A stretch of DNA of 64,000 nucleotides from Extibacter muris (GCF_004345005.1 NZ_SMMX01000002.1:1-64000); one strand, 5' to 3'; shown: positions 1-8,204, numbered from the stretch's first letter. Program-made: numbers and translations. Notes: generated by a model not told the origin, from the sequence alone.

Positions 1-300
1 CCGCTTACGGATTTCAGTACCCTTGCGCCAGCCATCGGTTTGAATAGGATTGATGACATGGAGAAGAAATCCTTTCTCAAAGAGGAAGGAATAAACAGAA
101 AGCCAATAATGGCCTGTAGCCTCCATACCAATTTCAAAATCGGAAGGATTAGAAGAATAAGAGGAAAGTTTGGAAAACAGGGCATTCCCGCCATCAGTCG
201 TATTAGGGAAAGAGAATGCTTTAAATACAACTTTACCGTTTTCATCCATCATGGAAGCAACATGATTATTTTTACCAATATCAATACCAACAAACAACAT
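1..300 (-). CDS. IS110-family transposase, N-terminal part (cut by window start)
   Basis: Reading the reverse strand from the ATG at 300 gives a protein starting MLFVGIDIGKNNHVASMMDE, followed by EIGMEATGHYW near residue 58. The GIDIGK..H and EATGHYW motifs are the first parts of the DEDD RuvC-like catalytic domain of IS110/IS1111 recombinases. About 100 residues are visible and the frame is open to the window edge, so the serine-containing C-terminal domain lies outside. IS110 enzymes recombine DNA using an RNA guide encoded beside the gene. No start-site alternative is needed: the conserved domain begins at this ATG. Whether the element is intact cannot be seen. Confidence 0.85.
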   Translation of the reverse strand, partial: MLFVGIDIGKNNHVASMMDENGKVVFKAFSFPNTTDGGNALFSKLSSYSSNPSDFEIGMEATGHYWLSVYSFLFEKGFLLHVINPIQTDGWRKGTEIRKR

Positions 301-540
301 ACAGAACACCTCAACAGAAAGATTTCAGATTGGGAGACCACTCATCTAATAAGCGCCACTACCTTGTGCTAAATACGGAGAGAAGCCATGGGGCAACCAA
401 CATCCAACTCATACGCGGAATGCTTATTAGAGAGAGGGATCAGTCTTTCAAGTACGGGCAGAAACGCCCAAGGAGGCAACGATCATCCCCTCAATCTAAT
501 AAAACAATTATCTCCTATCAGACTGGAGATGTAAAGAAGT
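301..540 (-). ncRNA. Candidate IS110 left end with bridge RNA
   Basis: This is the non-coding stretch directly upstream of the IS110-type transposase. In the IS110 group the bridge RNA is encoded in this position (established knowledge). The sequence is not convincingly coding and contains a short GGGCG/CGCCC-type hairpin near 455-475 and other weak inverted repeats. The exact RNA ends and guide loops cannot be assigned by eye. The gap to the next gene holds no other feature except that gene's ribosome site. Confidence 0.35.
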
Positions 541-602
541 AGGTCTAAGGGTTTATAGGTATCCCTTGAACAACCTAAATACATTATACAAGGAGGCAAA
601 AA

Positions 603-1187
603 ATGCCGGGTTATGTATTAGGTAATTTTTTTATCTATTCTGTTATCAACGCTTTTACGCCGGGACCGGGTAACATTCTGGCGCTGAATACAGTAACGAA
701 CTATGGATATAAAAAAGGAAAACCACTTTTTAGGGGGATTTTTGCAGGCTACTATGTGGTACAGATTATATGTGCAGTTTTTGTATTTGGGGTAAGTACC
801 TTTTTACCGAATGCACTTGGTATTATGAAATATATAGGAGCTGCTTATATTTTATGGCTGACAGTCCATATTGCGTTAAGTAAACCAGCTACAGGCACTG
901 TCGAAAAATCGGCATCATTTATAAAAGGCTTTTTGTTACAGTTTGTCAATGTAAAAATATATTTATTTGGAATTACTGCATTGACAGGATATGTCACGGA
1001 TTACAGCACTTCCTTATGGGTTTTACTGCTGTTTGTACTTATGATTGCAACAATCGGAACAGTTGCGACACTCACATGGGTTGGTTTGGGAGTGCTGATA
1101 CAAAAGACATATCAAAAGCATTATAGGGTAATAAACATAATTCTTGCCCTGACCTTATTAGAGTGTGTATATAGCATGTTGAAATAA
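603..1187 (+). CDS. LysE/RhtB-family amino-acid exporter
   Basis: The 194-residue protein is almost wholly hydrophobic with about six membrane segments. It carries the family N-terminal signature NAFTPGPGNILAL at about residues 16-28. LysE/RhtB proteins export amino acids or their derivatives across the cytoplasmic membrane; the substrate cannot be read from sequence. The start is supported by AGGAGG ten bases upstream. An O-acetylhomoserine sulfhydrylase-like gene begins 19 bases downstream with its own ribosome site. The pair looks like a sulfur amino-acid operon, so a cysteine or homocysteine-type substrate is a reasonable guess only. Codon use is AT-rich, like the rest of the first 8 kb. 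Confidence 0.8.
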   Translation: MPGYVLGNFFIYSVINAFTPGPGNILALNTVTNYGYKKGKPLFRGIFAGYYVVQIICAVFVFGVSTFLPNALGIMKYIGAAYILWLTVHIALSKPATGTVEKSASFIKGFLLQFVNVKIYLFGITALTGYVTDYSTSLWVLLLFVLMIATIGTVATLTWVGLGVLIQKTYQKHYRVINIILALTLLECVYSMLK

Positions 1188-1206
1188 ATAGTTCAGGAGG
1201 ATTTAT

Positions 1207-1344
1207 ATGAAAGATGAAACGAAATGCTTACATGCAGGGTATCAGCCTAAAAATTCAGAACCAAGAGTTATGCCGATTGTGCAAAGTACTACATATGTTT
1301 ATGATTCTACAGAAGAAGTTGCAGCAGTGTTTGGAGAAACGTAA
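1207..1344 (+). pseudogene. O-acetylhomoserine sulfhydrylase-like PLP enzyme, truncated by IS66
   Basis: After an AGGAGG site the frame reads MKDETKCLHAGYQPKNSEPR, then VMPIVQSTTYVYDSTEEVA. This is the N-terminus of the Cys/Met-metabolism PLP enzymes (O-acetylhomoserine aminocarboxypropyltransferase type, about 420 residues when whole). Only about 45 codons remain. The stop at 1342-1344 is supplied by the left tip of the IS66 element that begins at 1341. The rest of the gene is not found beyond the right tip, so this is a dead fragment and part of the locus has been lost. Confidence 0.8.
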
Positions 1345-1415
1345 CCGCCAAATAATACCGCGGTAAAATTTAAAATTACTCCAACCTTTTGCGAGTTGGA
1401 GTAATTCACTATAAT

Positions 1416-2583
1416 TCACATGCGATTTTTGATAGATTGGAGTTTTTCACTCCAGGGTGCCAGATCCGCCAGCTGTTCATCGGTCATCTCTTTATCTGGC
1501 CGGTGCTCCAGCAGAAATTTAAGATATCCGTAAATATTCAGCCCATGTGCCTTTGCCATCTCAACCATTGTGTAGACCACTGCGCTGGCATTCGCTCCGT
1601 CAACGGAACTGCTGAACAGCCAGTTCTTACGACCAACTGCGAATGGACGAATCGCATTCTCGCTGAGATTGTTGGTAAAACTGCAGCGCCCGTCTTCCAG
1701 ATAGGTCTCTGCTGTATCACGCCGGTTGAGAACGTAATTCACCGCTTTATCCATCCGTGTATTCCGGACCGGCCTCTGCTGCTCAAGCCACGACCAGAAA
1801 GCCTCCAGAACAGGTTTTTCCTTCTCGAGACGCAGCTGTTTCCTTTTTTCAAAATCACCGGGATATTTTTGGTTAATGGAGTCCTCAATGGCGAATAAAC
1901 GGTTGCAGTACTGGACTCCCTATCCATGGTAGCCTTCCAGAAACTCCTTTGCATGGCTGCCGCTTCTGGTCGGGGAATAGCCATACAGGATGATCGCCGG
2001 AAGCCCGTCCTCGCCGCTGCGGAACAGCCACATGAATGACTGGGTCTGGGCCCTGCGTCCTTCCTCATTCAGCACCTGGACTCTTGTTTCATCTGCCATC
2101 GCAAACTCTCGTTTCAGAAGCTCCCGATGAAAGTAATCATACATTGGCTGAAAATAGTTCTGCGAACAGTAGATGATCCAGTTGGCAAGAGTGGTGCGGC
2201 TGATCTGGGCACCATACTGTTTCCAGTCTTTCTCCTGCCGGTAAAGGGGAAGCCCATTGGCATACTTCTGATACATGGTCCATGCAACGGCAGAAGCCGA
2301 GGCAGGGCCTTTCCAGCAGGGATGGATCCTGTTCCACTTCCGCTTCATCGAAGAGATTCTGTTGTCCCGGAATATCATCGGATCTTCTTTCGCTGGAAGA
2401 GCCGAAAAGCTTTTTGGCAAGATAGTCCACCTGTTCCTGGAGTGCTTTCTCGTGACTGGATTTTTTGTCAATAATAAGACGGAGGGATTTGATCAGCTCA
2501 GTCTGTTCAGATATCATTGTTTTTAGTTGTGATACTGTATCTTTCAGCTCTCTGAGCTGGATATCTTTCGCACTGGAAGCCAT
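1416..2583 (-). pseudogene. tnpC: IS66 TnpC transposase, frameshifted with internal deletions
   Basis: Three reverse-strand pieces together cover an IS66 transposase. 2583 to about 2310 encodes the N-terminal coiled coil ending KKLFGSSSERR. From about 2310 to 1920 another frame encodes SAVAWTMYQKYANGLPLYRQ and MADETRVQVLNEEGR. From about 1915 to 1416 comes the C-terminal part with NNLSENAIRPFAVGRKNW. The zinc-ribbon region expected between pieces one and two is missing, as is part of the region after GYHG between pieces two and three. The family is about 500 residues; the sum here is clearly shorter. An active transposase is not expected. Confidence 0.85.
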
Positions 2584-2726
2584 CGTTTCCCTCCTCGGAT
2601 TTGATACCTTTATTATACCAGAAACGGGGCTTTTGCTAAAGAAGAATGGCTCCTGAAAAACGCCGAATTTACAGGGGATTTCAGGATTTTTCTGTGCAGG
2701 ATTTTTGCTGAAATCCTGATGGTTTT

Positions 2727-3068
2727 TTACTCTGCCTTGAGGGCTTTTGGCTGGCCAATATCGATCCCCGACATCAGCCAGTCGAACTCCCTCCAGGATA
2801 GATCCCGTACCTCAGACTGCTTCCTGGGCCATTGATAGCCGCCGCGGACAGACAACCGCTTATAGATCAGAACGAAGCCGTCAGGTTCCCGGAACAAGGC
2901 TTTGATCCTGTCCCGTCTTCTTCCACAGAAAAGGAAGAGAGTACTGGACGATGGATCCATCTTAAGCTGGTCTTCGATAACCGCGCAGAGTCCGTCAATG
3001 GATTTCCGCATATCAGTATAGCCGCAGACAATGTAGATCTTCTCGAGCCCGGAAATGTCACCTAACAT
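2727..3068 (-). CDS. tnpB: IS66 accessory protein TnpB
   Basis: The 113-residue protein has the IS66 Orf2 pattern: DISGLEKIYIVCGYTDMRKS at the start, then LFLFCGRRRDRIKALFREPDG and YKRLSVRGGYQWPR. It is of normal length and intact. TnpB is needed for IS66 transposition, although its biochemical role is not well defined. It overlaps the end of tnpA by a few bases, as usual in this family, suggesting coupled translation. Confidence 0.9.
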   Translation of the reverse strand: MLGDISGLEKIYIVCGYTDMRKSIDGLCAVIEDQLKMDPSSSTLFLFCGRRRDRIKALFREPDGFVLIYKRLSVRGGYQWPRKQSEVRDLSWREFDWLMSGIDIGQPKALKAE

Positions 3069-3340
3069 GAGAGCTCCTGGAGTTCCGGAATACAGTCCGG
3101 GACAATGTCAATAGGGACCACGTCCTGTTTCGGGCGGGGGACATCAAGATGTCCGTAATTCGGTGGTGGGACCTGATCCGCTGCCGCTTTCCGGCACCGG
3201 CTGACCCAGTTATAAAAGGTGCTTACTGCAATGTCGTTCTCACGGCACCAGTCAGCATCTGTCATGCCGCTCTGGCGGCATTCATTGATAAGCCGGATCT
3301 GTTCCCTCATCGGAACACGGGCTTTGCGAGTACTAGCCAT
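3062..3340 (-). CDS. tnpA: IS66 accessory protein TnpA (helix-turn-helix)
   Basis: This is a 92-residue protein with an N-terminal helix-turn-helix (MREQIRLINECRQSGMTDAD, then ENDIAVSTFYNWVSRCRK), typical of IS66 OrfA, a presumed DNA-binding helper. It lies first in the IS66 operon, and its last codons overlap the start of tnpB. The frame is intact, in contrast to tnpC. Confidence 0.88.
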   Translation of the reverse strand: MASTRKARVPMREQIRLINECRQSGMTDADWCRENDIAVSTFYNWVSRCRKAAADQVPPPNYGHLDVPRPKQDVVPIDIVPDCIPELQELSC

Positions 3341-3488
3341 AACCTATCCTCCGTAATTGTAGTGAAATAGTCTAAATATCTTTCGACTACAATTATACGG
3401 GAAATCTTTGGATTAGGAAATCTGCAGGAATATTTGGCGCTTACTTATGAAATGAAACAGTGCCAATGAACTGTGATTGCTCACTTGT

Positions 3489-3686
3489 TCATAGGCTCTG
3501 CGGCTGTGCGTCTGGCTCTTTGATGACTGTTATCTTTAAATTTGATACTTCAATCAATGTTTCCTGTTTACACTTCGGACAGTAGAGCGGATAGTTTTTC
3601 AAAACGGTATCTCCTCTAATTCTGTCACGAGTTTTACTACCGCATACAGGACATAATATCCATTTATTCTTTATCACTCTTTCCAC
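3489..3686 (-). CDS. Cysteine-rich KTR-type small protein
   Basis: The 65-residue protein contains two CxxC pairs, CPVCGSKTRDR at about residues 12-22 and CPKC at about 36-39, which form a zinc-ribbon-like knuckle. This matches the small cysteine-rich KTR proteins often found in and around Tn916-like and other clostridial mobile elements. Function is unknown. The first possible start is GTG at 3686 and another GTG lies nine bases in; a purine-rich ribosome site precedes both. It sits just beyond the IS66 right end and is AT-rich. Confidence 0.6.
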   Translation of the reverse strand: MERVIKNKWILCPVCGSKTRDRIRGDTVLKNYPLYCPKCKQETLIEVSNLKITVIKEPDAQPQSL

Positions 3687-3847
3687 TTCCTTTTTTATTT
3701 CTTCATTTATTTAATATTCCCATCGACTTGAACTATTTTTCCGAGAGGGGTAACAATTCTGACTCTCTGCTAAGGTGGATTTTATGATTTATGTATATTG
3801 CCAATAGCAACACACTTATAATTATGGCAATCCCCAAAATAACTTCA

Positions 3848-4183
3848 TTACCTTTTTATAATTTCTTCTATCATGTTTTCAATCTCTGTATCAGAATATC
3901 CTAACCTTTGAAGGGCGCTCAGCAAATGCTTTGCGTACTTTTTGCCACATTCTTCTTTTTTCTCTTGTATGTTTTCTGAAACATAATAACCTCTTGTTCT
4001 ACATGAATAAATGATATTATCTGCTTCTAATAAATGAAAAGCACGTGATACCGTATTCGGGTTGACATTATAAATTTTAGCGTAACTTCTGATACTGGGA
4101 ATTAGTTGGTTCGCTTTTGTATATTTTACAAATATATCCATTCTAATCAGTTCTGCAATTTCTAAATATTTTGAAGTGTTCAT
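3848..4183 (-). CDS. GntR-family (YtrA-type) transcriptional regulator
   Basis: The 111-residue protein has an N-terminal winged helix with LIPSIRSYAKIYNVNPNTVS and AFHLLEADNIIYSCRTRGYYV, then a short helical tail. The short form without an effector domain is the YtrA subgroup, which usually represses a linked ABC transporter gene set. It is the last gene of a reverse-strand cluster whose preceding genes are an ABC ATPase and permease, which fits that role. The ABC genes also carry an ArsR-type palindrome upstream, so dual control is possible. Confidence 0.8.
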   Translation of the reverse strand: MNTSKYLEIAELIRMDIFVKYTKANQLIPSIRSYAKIYNVNPNTVSRAFHLLEADNIIYSCRTRGYYVSENIQEKKEECGKKYAKHLLSALQRLGYSDTEIENMIEEIIKR

Positions 4184-4345
4184 TTTACCCCTTTCTCTTT
4201 GACATTTTCTGTATCATTCAGAAATTGAAACCACATGCGCATTTGTTTTTTAAAAGGTAAATGATTTTTCTTCTGGTTTCACATGATAGAGCCTTAAAAC
4301 AATAAGTTAGTTCATTCTCATTCATAAAAATCCTAAATAATAAAA

Positions 4346-5926
4346 TCAGAATGTTTTACTTGCTTTTCTCAATAAAATTCCGATTAGTACTGTTAGCAAT
4401 GCAAACAGGAAAACTAAAATATACGAAGCAAATAATATCTGTGTGTAAAAAAATTGTATTGTTACCCACAATGCACCGCCAACTATTAAAACACTTAAAA
4501 GAATAGTAATAATTGTCGATATACTTTGCTTCATAATATAGGTGACATTTTCCCATTCGTAATTCGGAAAAATCAAATTTATAAATAATCCTAATGCTCC
4601 TACAAATGCTGAAAATACAGCAGGCAAAAAGAAAAGCAAACAGCATTCCGATACATTCATACGAAATATTATGCCAAGCAAAATTGCACATATAAAAATC
4701 ACGGGAACTGTTAAGGAAAGATGAAATAAATATTTTGCAAGTAAGAGTTCCTTAATTGATATAGGATAAGATTTTAAAAGTTCCCTCTGCTTTCCCTCAA
4801 TAGAAATACTGGCATAAGTAACATTTGATAAAATTATCAGCAGACTAACAGCAAATACAAGCAGTATAGAAGTATTTTCAACCTTGAAAGACATTCTAAT
4901 TAACTTTAAATACATAATAACGCTTTCTGTTTTAAGGCATGAATAAAGTGTCAATAAAATAAGAGAAACAATCCCGAGCATAGTGTTTAGCATATATACA
5001 GGCATTGAAAAATACCTTTTCAATTCTCTACGGAATAGAGAAGATAATTTCGTATGCCTTTTACACCGTATTTTAATGCGTTTTCTCTTTTCAGAGTACA
5101 ACTGCACTTTTGCACAATTGCTTTTATAGGTTCGTATAACATACGCTGTCAGTATCATTCCTGCCAAAATTGACATTACAGAAAAAATATTTGAATTATA
5201 GTTATGAGAAAAAAGTATTCCTTTCTCTGTTCTATTCAAAAAATCAAATTTAACAATAATCCCTTTATATAAAGCGTTGAAATCAACATTGCCGAAGAAA
5301 AAAAGCATAAATGCAAAGAAAGCCGTAAATAATAATAAATACAATATACTTTTTGAATAAGAACTTAATTGAAAAAGATTTCCTAATCGTCTATATAAAA
5401 TATTCCCTAAAAGCACACCTACAAGCGTCGGTATCATGGGTATAAGTAATACCTGTAAAAAATCAATCATCCAGAACATTACTCTTTCCTTTTGTAATGA
5501 ACCATAACGTAACAACGGAATAATTAACAAGGCAACAGATATACAAACATTCCATAAATATACTAAGGTCAATTTGGATAAAACTATCGTTTTTGTTTTG
5601 ATAGGATATGAAAACAGCAGATCAATACTTTTATCTAAATATAAAATTCCACTGCCTTTCATAAGTGCAGATAAAAAAGTCATAAACACACTTGCTGCAA
5701 CGAAAGGCTTTAGTAAATAACTTAAAATTTCTTGAGAAGATTGAAAGGTCATACAAATCTGAAAGACCATTCTAAACCAATAGAAAGAAAGTATCATAAC
5801 CGTTAAAGCAACAGCAAAAAAAATATAACAAAAGACTTTCTTTTCCTTTGAATTTCCATGAAGAAATTTATTAAATTTGGTTATTGTCAAAATTTGCCTT
5901 TTCGTTAATGAATAAAAAATTCTCAT
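4346..5926 (-). CDS. ABC-2-like multi-spanning permease
   Basis: The 526-residue protein has roughly twelve hydrophobic segments, with a charged stretch near residues 275-300 (KRKRIKIRCKRHTK) splitting it into two halves of about six spans. Its start overlaps the end of the upstream ATPase gene (ATGA), so the two are translationally coupled and form one exporter. No substrate motif is visible. Context with SdpI-like immunity proteins suggests export of, or protection from, a peptide toxin, which is inference. Base composition is strongly AT-rich compared with the genes after 8.8 kb. Confidence 0.75.
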   Translation of the reverse strand: MRIFYSLTKRQILTITKFNKFLHGNSKEKKVFCYIFFAVALTVMILSFYWFRMVFQICMTFQSSQEILSYLLKPFVAASVFMTFLSALMKGSGILYLDKSIDLLFSYPIKTKTIVLSKLTLVYLWNVCISVALLIIPLLRYGSLQKERVMFWMIDFLQVLLIPMIPTLVGVLLGNILYRRLGNLFQLSSYSKSILYLLLFTAFFAFMLFFFGNVDFNALYKGIIVKFDFLNRTEKGILFSHNYNSNIFSVMSILAGMILTAYVIRTYKSNCAKVQLYSEKRKRIKIRCKRHTKLSSLFRRELKRYFSMPVYMLNTMLGIVSLILLTLYSCLKTESVIMYLKLIRMSFKVENTSILLVFAVSLLIILSNVTYASISIEGKQRELLKSYPISIKELLLAKYLFHLSLTVPVIFICAILLGIIFRMNVSECCLLFFLPAVFSAFVGALGLFINLIFPNYEWENVTYIMKQSISTIITILLSVLIVGGALWVTIQFFYTQILFASYILVFLFALLTVLIGILLRKASKTF

Positions 5927-6633
5927 TTTCCATTCAACTCCATAAAAACATTTTCTAAATCACGATTTTCTAAAATTTCTTGTGTTTCTCCGCTTCTAAT
6001 AAGCTCTCCATTTCTTATAATTGCAATTTTATTACAGGTTTTTTCCACAACATCTAAGATATGGCTTGAAAATAGTACAGAACCACCAGACGCACACAAT
6101 GCTTTCATCAATGCTTTTAATTGTATGAATGCTTCGGGGTCTAGTCCGACAAAAGGCTCGTCCAGTATAAGCAGTTTAGGTTCATGAATAAATGCTCCGA
6201 TTAAACTGATTTTCTGCTTCATTCCATGAGAATAGGAAGAAATTAAATCATTTAATTTTTCATTCATTCCTAACTGCTTTGAAAGAGCAGGTATTTTTTG
6301 TTTCCGCTTTTCCTCAGACACATTATAAATATCACATATAAAATTCAAATACTGCAATCCAGTTAAATTCGGGTCAAGGATAGGTGTATCTGGAACATAC
6401 GCCATTCGCTTTTTACATTCCGTTGGAGCTGATTTAATAGAAACACCATTTAAAAGAATGTCGCCGGTATTATAGTCGTGAATGGTAAGGCACGCTTTTA
6501 ATGTAGTAGTTTTTCCAGCACCATTTTTCCCAATAAAACCATATAAATCGCCATCTGCAATCGTTATGTTTAAATCAGATACAGCTTTTTTCCCATTCGG
6601 ATATATTATAGTTAAATTTTTTATTTCAAGCAT
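5923..6633 (-). CDS. ABC transporter ATP-binding protein
   Basis: The 236-residue ATPase has Walker A GKNGAGKTTT near residue 37, signature SYSHGMKQKI near 133, Walker B LLILDEPFVGLDPE near 155 and the switch histidine in SSHILD near 191. It belongs to the CcmA/YxlF-type exporter ATPases. It overlaps the permease start downstream. A 22-base palindrome, nearly the same as the one before sdpR, lies about 30 bases upstream of its start, implying ArsR-type control. Confidence 0.9.
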   Translation of the reverse strand: MLEIKNLTIIYPNGKKAVSDLNITIADGDLYGFIGKNGAGKTTTLKACLTIHDYNTGDILLNGVSIKSAPTECKKRMAYVPDTPILDPNLTGLQYLNFICDIYNVSEEKRKQKIPALSKQLGMNEKLNDLISSYSHGMKQKISLIGAFIHEPKLLILDEPFVGLDPEAFIQLKALMKALCASGGSVLFSSHILDVVEKTCNKIAIIRNGELIRSGETQEILENRDLENVFMELNGK

Positions 6634-6663
6634 ATTACTAAAATTTCTCCTTTCTGTTGCTTA

Positions 6664-6685
6664 TCATTTAGAAAAAATTCTAAAT
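6664..6685. promoter_or_regulatory. Putative ArsR/SdpR operator before the ABC genes
   Basis: A palindrome with perfect nine-base arms CATTTAGAA and TTCTAAATG is separated by four A residues. It lies between the DUF1648 gene and the ABC ATPase start, and closely matches the palindrome at 7955-7976 upstream of sdpR. Shared operator use is inferred from the match. Confidence 0.6.
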
Positions 6686-6749
6686 GAGAAGCAAAAAAAT
6701 AAAGTTCCATTCCTCATAATCATTACATTCATACTGTTTTTAAGTATCT

Positions 6750-7046
6750 TTATAATGCTAAAACCAATATTACCACTGCCACAATGATAGAAATGACAGG
6801 AATTAAATAGTACATAAATGTTCTGTCTTCGTTCTTTTTCATCAACGCAAAACCAGAAAGAATATTTAATATTGCACATATTGCAGGTGTTCCAAATACA
6901 ACAACTGCCTTTGGAAGCACAGAATTTGCATTCCCATTACTATCAAAATGAATAGGGACATCACTAGGTAATTTCCCCCAAAATACTAAAAAAATCAATA
7001 CCGTTGCAACACAAATCAAGCTTCCAATCATAATATGTTTTTTCAT
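6750..7046 (-). CDS. DUF1648-type small membrane protein
   Basis: The 98-residue protein has an N-terminal membrane segment, then the DUF1648 signature KLPSDVPIHFDSNGNANS at about residues 25-42, and two more membrane segments. This domain often occurs at the N-terminus of SdpI-family immunity proteins; here it is a separate gene directly after sdpI, with the start overlapping the sdpI stop. A role in the same membrane immunity function is inferred. Confidence 0.75.
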   Translation of the reverse strand: MKKHIMIGSLICVATVLIFLVFWGKLPSDVPIHFDSNGNANSVLPKAVVVFGTPAICAILNILSGFALMKKNEDRTFMYYLIPVISIIVAVVILVLAL

Positions 7047-7663
7047 TCTCTTTGTCTCCTTTTGTTTTTATAAATTAACATTAAAGAATATATAAGTGGT
7101 AAAATACCCACTAATATAATGACTAATGGAATGGACACAGCCTTTAAAGGACTTATAAAAAGTTGAAGAATAAAAATAATTCCTGCTAAAATCCATGTAT
7201 AGCTGGCTAATTTATGTGTTTTATCCCAACTTTCTTCATCATTTAACAACCACGGAAATTTTAAACCTATATACTTATTTACATGATTTTTAGGAAAATA
7301 GTTTCCACTAACAATAAATACCAAACCGACAAATACAATAGTTGCAATATTAGAAAATGAGGAATTTGGATAAATAGTAGAATAAACGGAAACAATCACT
7401 AAAAAAATTGAAGTGAAAGGCATAATCCATTTTCCTAATTTAACCAAAAATTTCGCCCCCATTGTTTTACATACCTTGAAGTTCAATACTATGTTTAAAA
7501 TTACATTTATAACTATGCCAACAAGTAAAAGAATATCTGAATGTGAATTTTGCTGAACCGTTTTTGATACTGGATAAAAAGCAGAAAACAATATAGAAGT
7601 AATTAACGAACATAAACATATAGCAGTAGTTATTAAAAGGGTTCTTTTTTCTTTACTCATCAT
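7043..7663 (-). CDS. sdpI: SdpI-family membrane immunity protein
   Basis: The protein of about 206 residues has six hydrophobic segments and the SdpI core SGNYFPKNHVNKYIGLKFPW near residues 120-140, followed by DEESWDKTHKLASY. SdpI protects Bacillus from the SdpC toxin and signals to the repressor SdpR. I chose the ATG at 7663 (7660 is the alternative) because AAGGAG lies about nine bases upstream. The longer open frame would overlap most of sdpR. The gene overlaps sdpR by eleven bases. No SdpC-like toxin gene is visible nearby, so this looks like orphan immunity. Confidence 0.8.
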   Translation of the reverse strand: MMSKEKRTLLITTAICLCSLITSILFSAFYPVSKTVQQNSHSDILLLVGIVINVILNIVLNFKVCKTMGAKFLVKLGKWIMPFTSIFLVIVSVYSTIYPNSSFSNIATIVFVGLVFIVSGNYFPKNHVNKYIGLKFPWLLNDEESWDKTHKLASYTWILAGIIFILQLFISPLKAVSIPLVIILVGILPLIYSLMLIYKNKRRQRE

Positions 7664-7937
7664 TCTTACCAGCTCCTTCATTAAATTGCATACACCAAAG
7701 GACAATATCCTCAAATACGGACACGTTGATTTTGTAATATATATATTTTTGCTGTCTATTTTCAAATATTAAATCAGCTTTTTTTAATAGTGATAAATGA
7801 TAAGAGATAGTCGCATTAGATAATTCAAATTCAGAAGCTATATCTCCTGCCGACATTTCTCCTTTTTTTTTCAACATCATCAATATATCCCTGCGAATAG
7901 GGTCGCTTAACGCTTTAAATACATTAGGTAGGCTCAT
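7653..7937 (-). CDS. sdpR: SdpR-like ArsR-family repressor
   Basis: The 94-residue winged-helix protein begins MSLPNVFKALSDPIRRDIL, with ASEFELSNATISYHLSLLKK as the recognition region and KYIYYKINVSVFEDI as the wing. No cysteine metal site is present, consistent with the SdpR branch of ArsR, which senses through membrane-bound SdpI. The start ATG at 7937 follows a GGAG site; a longer GTG start is less likely. A consensus promoter and a 22-base near-palindrome lie just upstream, so autorepression is likely. Confidence 0.82.
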   Translation of the reverse strand: MSLPNVFKALSDPIRRDILMMLKKKGEMSAGDIASEFELSNATISYHLSLLKKADLIFENRQQKYIYYKINVSVFEDIVLWCMQFNEGAGKNDE

Positions 7938-7954
7938 AGTTATCTCCACAGTTA

Positions 7955-7976
7955 CATTTTGAAAATTTTCTAAATG
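7955..7976. promoter_or_regulatory. Putative SdpR operator
   Basis: A 22-base near-perfect palindrome with CATTT/AAATG ends and a GAAAATTTTC centre, one mismatch, sits between the promoter's -10 and the sdpR ribosome site. It resembles the palindrome at 6664-6685, which supports one regulator binding both. Confidence 0.6.
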
Positions 7977-7987
7977 ACTTTTTCTTT

Positions 7988-8016
7988 ATTATATTCCCCA
8001 ATAATCGCAATGTCAA
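7988..8016 (-). promoter_or_regulatory. Sigma-70-type promoter of sdpR-sdpI
   Basis: On the reverse strand TTGACA (8016-8011) and TATAAT (7993-7988) are separated by exactly 17 bases. This is a consensus promoter reading into sdpR. The operator lies immediately downstream of the -10. Confidence 0.75.
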
Positions 8017-8072
8017 TAAGCTTTCTAAAATAGTGGCAGTGGATATTTAGCCACTACCACGACACTTCAATA

Positions 8073-8204
8073 TTAATCTACAATCTTCCAGTTACTATCT
8101 TTATGTAGCACAAGCTGTTTTGTGCAGTCCTTATCAGAAAAGACGCCATAGGTTGCACTAGCGATAGAGTGATTCCCGTTACCGTCTGGACAGAGCTTTA
8201 CATT
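8073..8204 (-). pseudogene. C-terminal remnant of an unrecognised protein
   Basis: A reverse frame closes at TAA 8073-8075 and encodes about 43 residues, including IASATYGVFSDKDCTKQLV and ending DSNWKIVD. It has no start and is cut off upstream by a stop next to the IS200 scar. The YGVFSDKDCTK stretch faintly resembles pilin-like collagen-binding repeats, but I cannot identify the family. In the adjoining 8205-8268 another frame reads AILDEYRQGSFENELECKAL, also unidentified. The region appears to be a patchwork of broken ends. Confidence 0.25.

Larger units (their letters stand above)
1341..3444. mobile_element. IS66-family insertion sequence, decayed (about 2.1 kb)
   Basis: The left tip starts GTAACCGCCAAATAATACC at 1341. 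The right tip read on the other strand starts GTAAGCGCCAAATATTCC at 3444, giving a matched terminal inverted repeat of about 18 bases. Inside, on the reverse strand, lie tnpA, tnpB and a broken tnpC in the standard IS66 order. IS66 normally leaves an 8-bp target duplication, but the flanks here (GGAGAAAC and TTATGAAA) do not match. That, and the missing remainder of the interrupted gene, indicates deletion or recombination at one side. The element is probably no longer autonomous. Confidence 0.9.

Noticed and set aside
1333-3452. Eight-base target duplication around IS66
   Set aside because: Flanks GGAGAAAC and TTATGAAA do not match at any small shift of the ends.
7043-7765. Longer start for the SdpI protein
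   Set aside because: It would overlap most of sdpR; the ATG at 7663 has a proper ribosome site and begins where the family begins.
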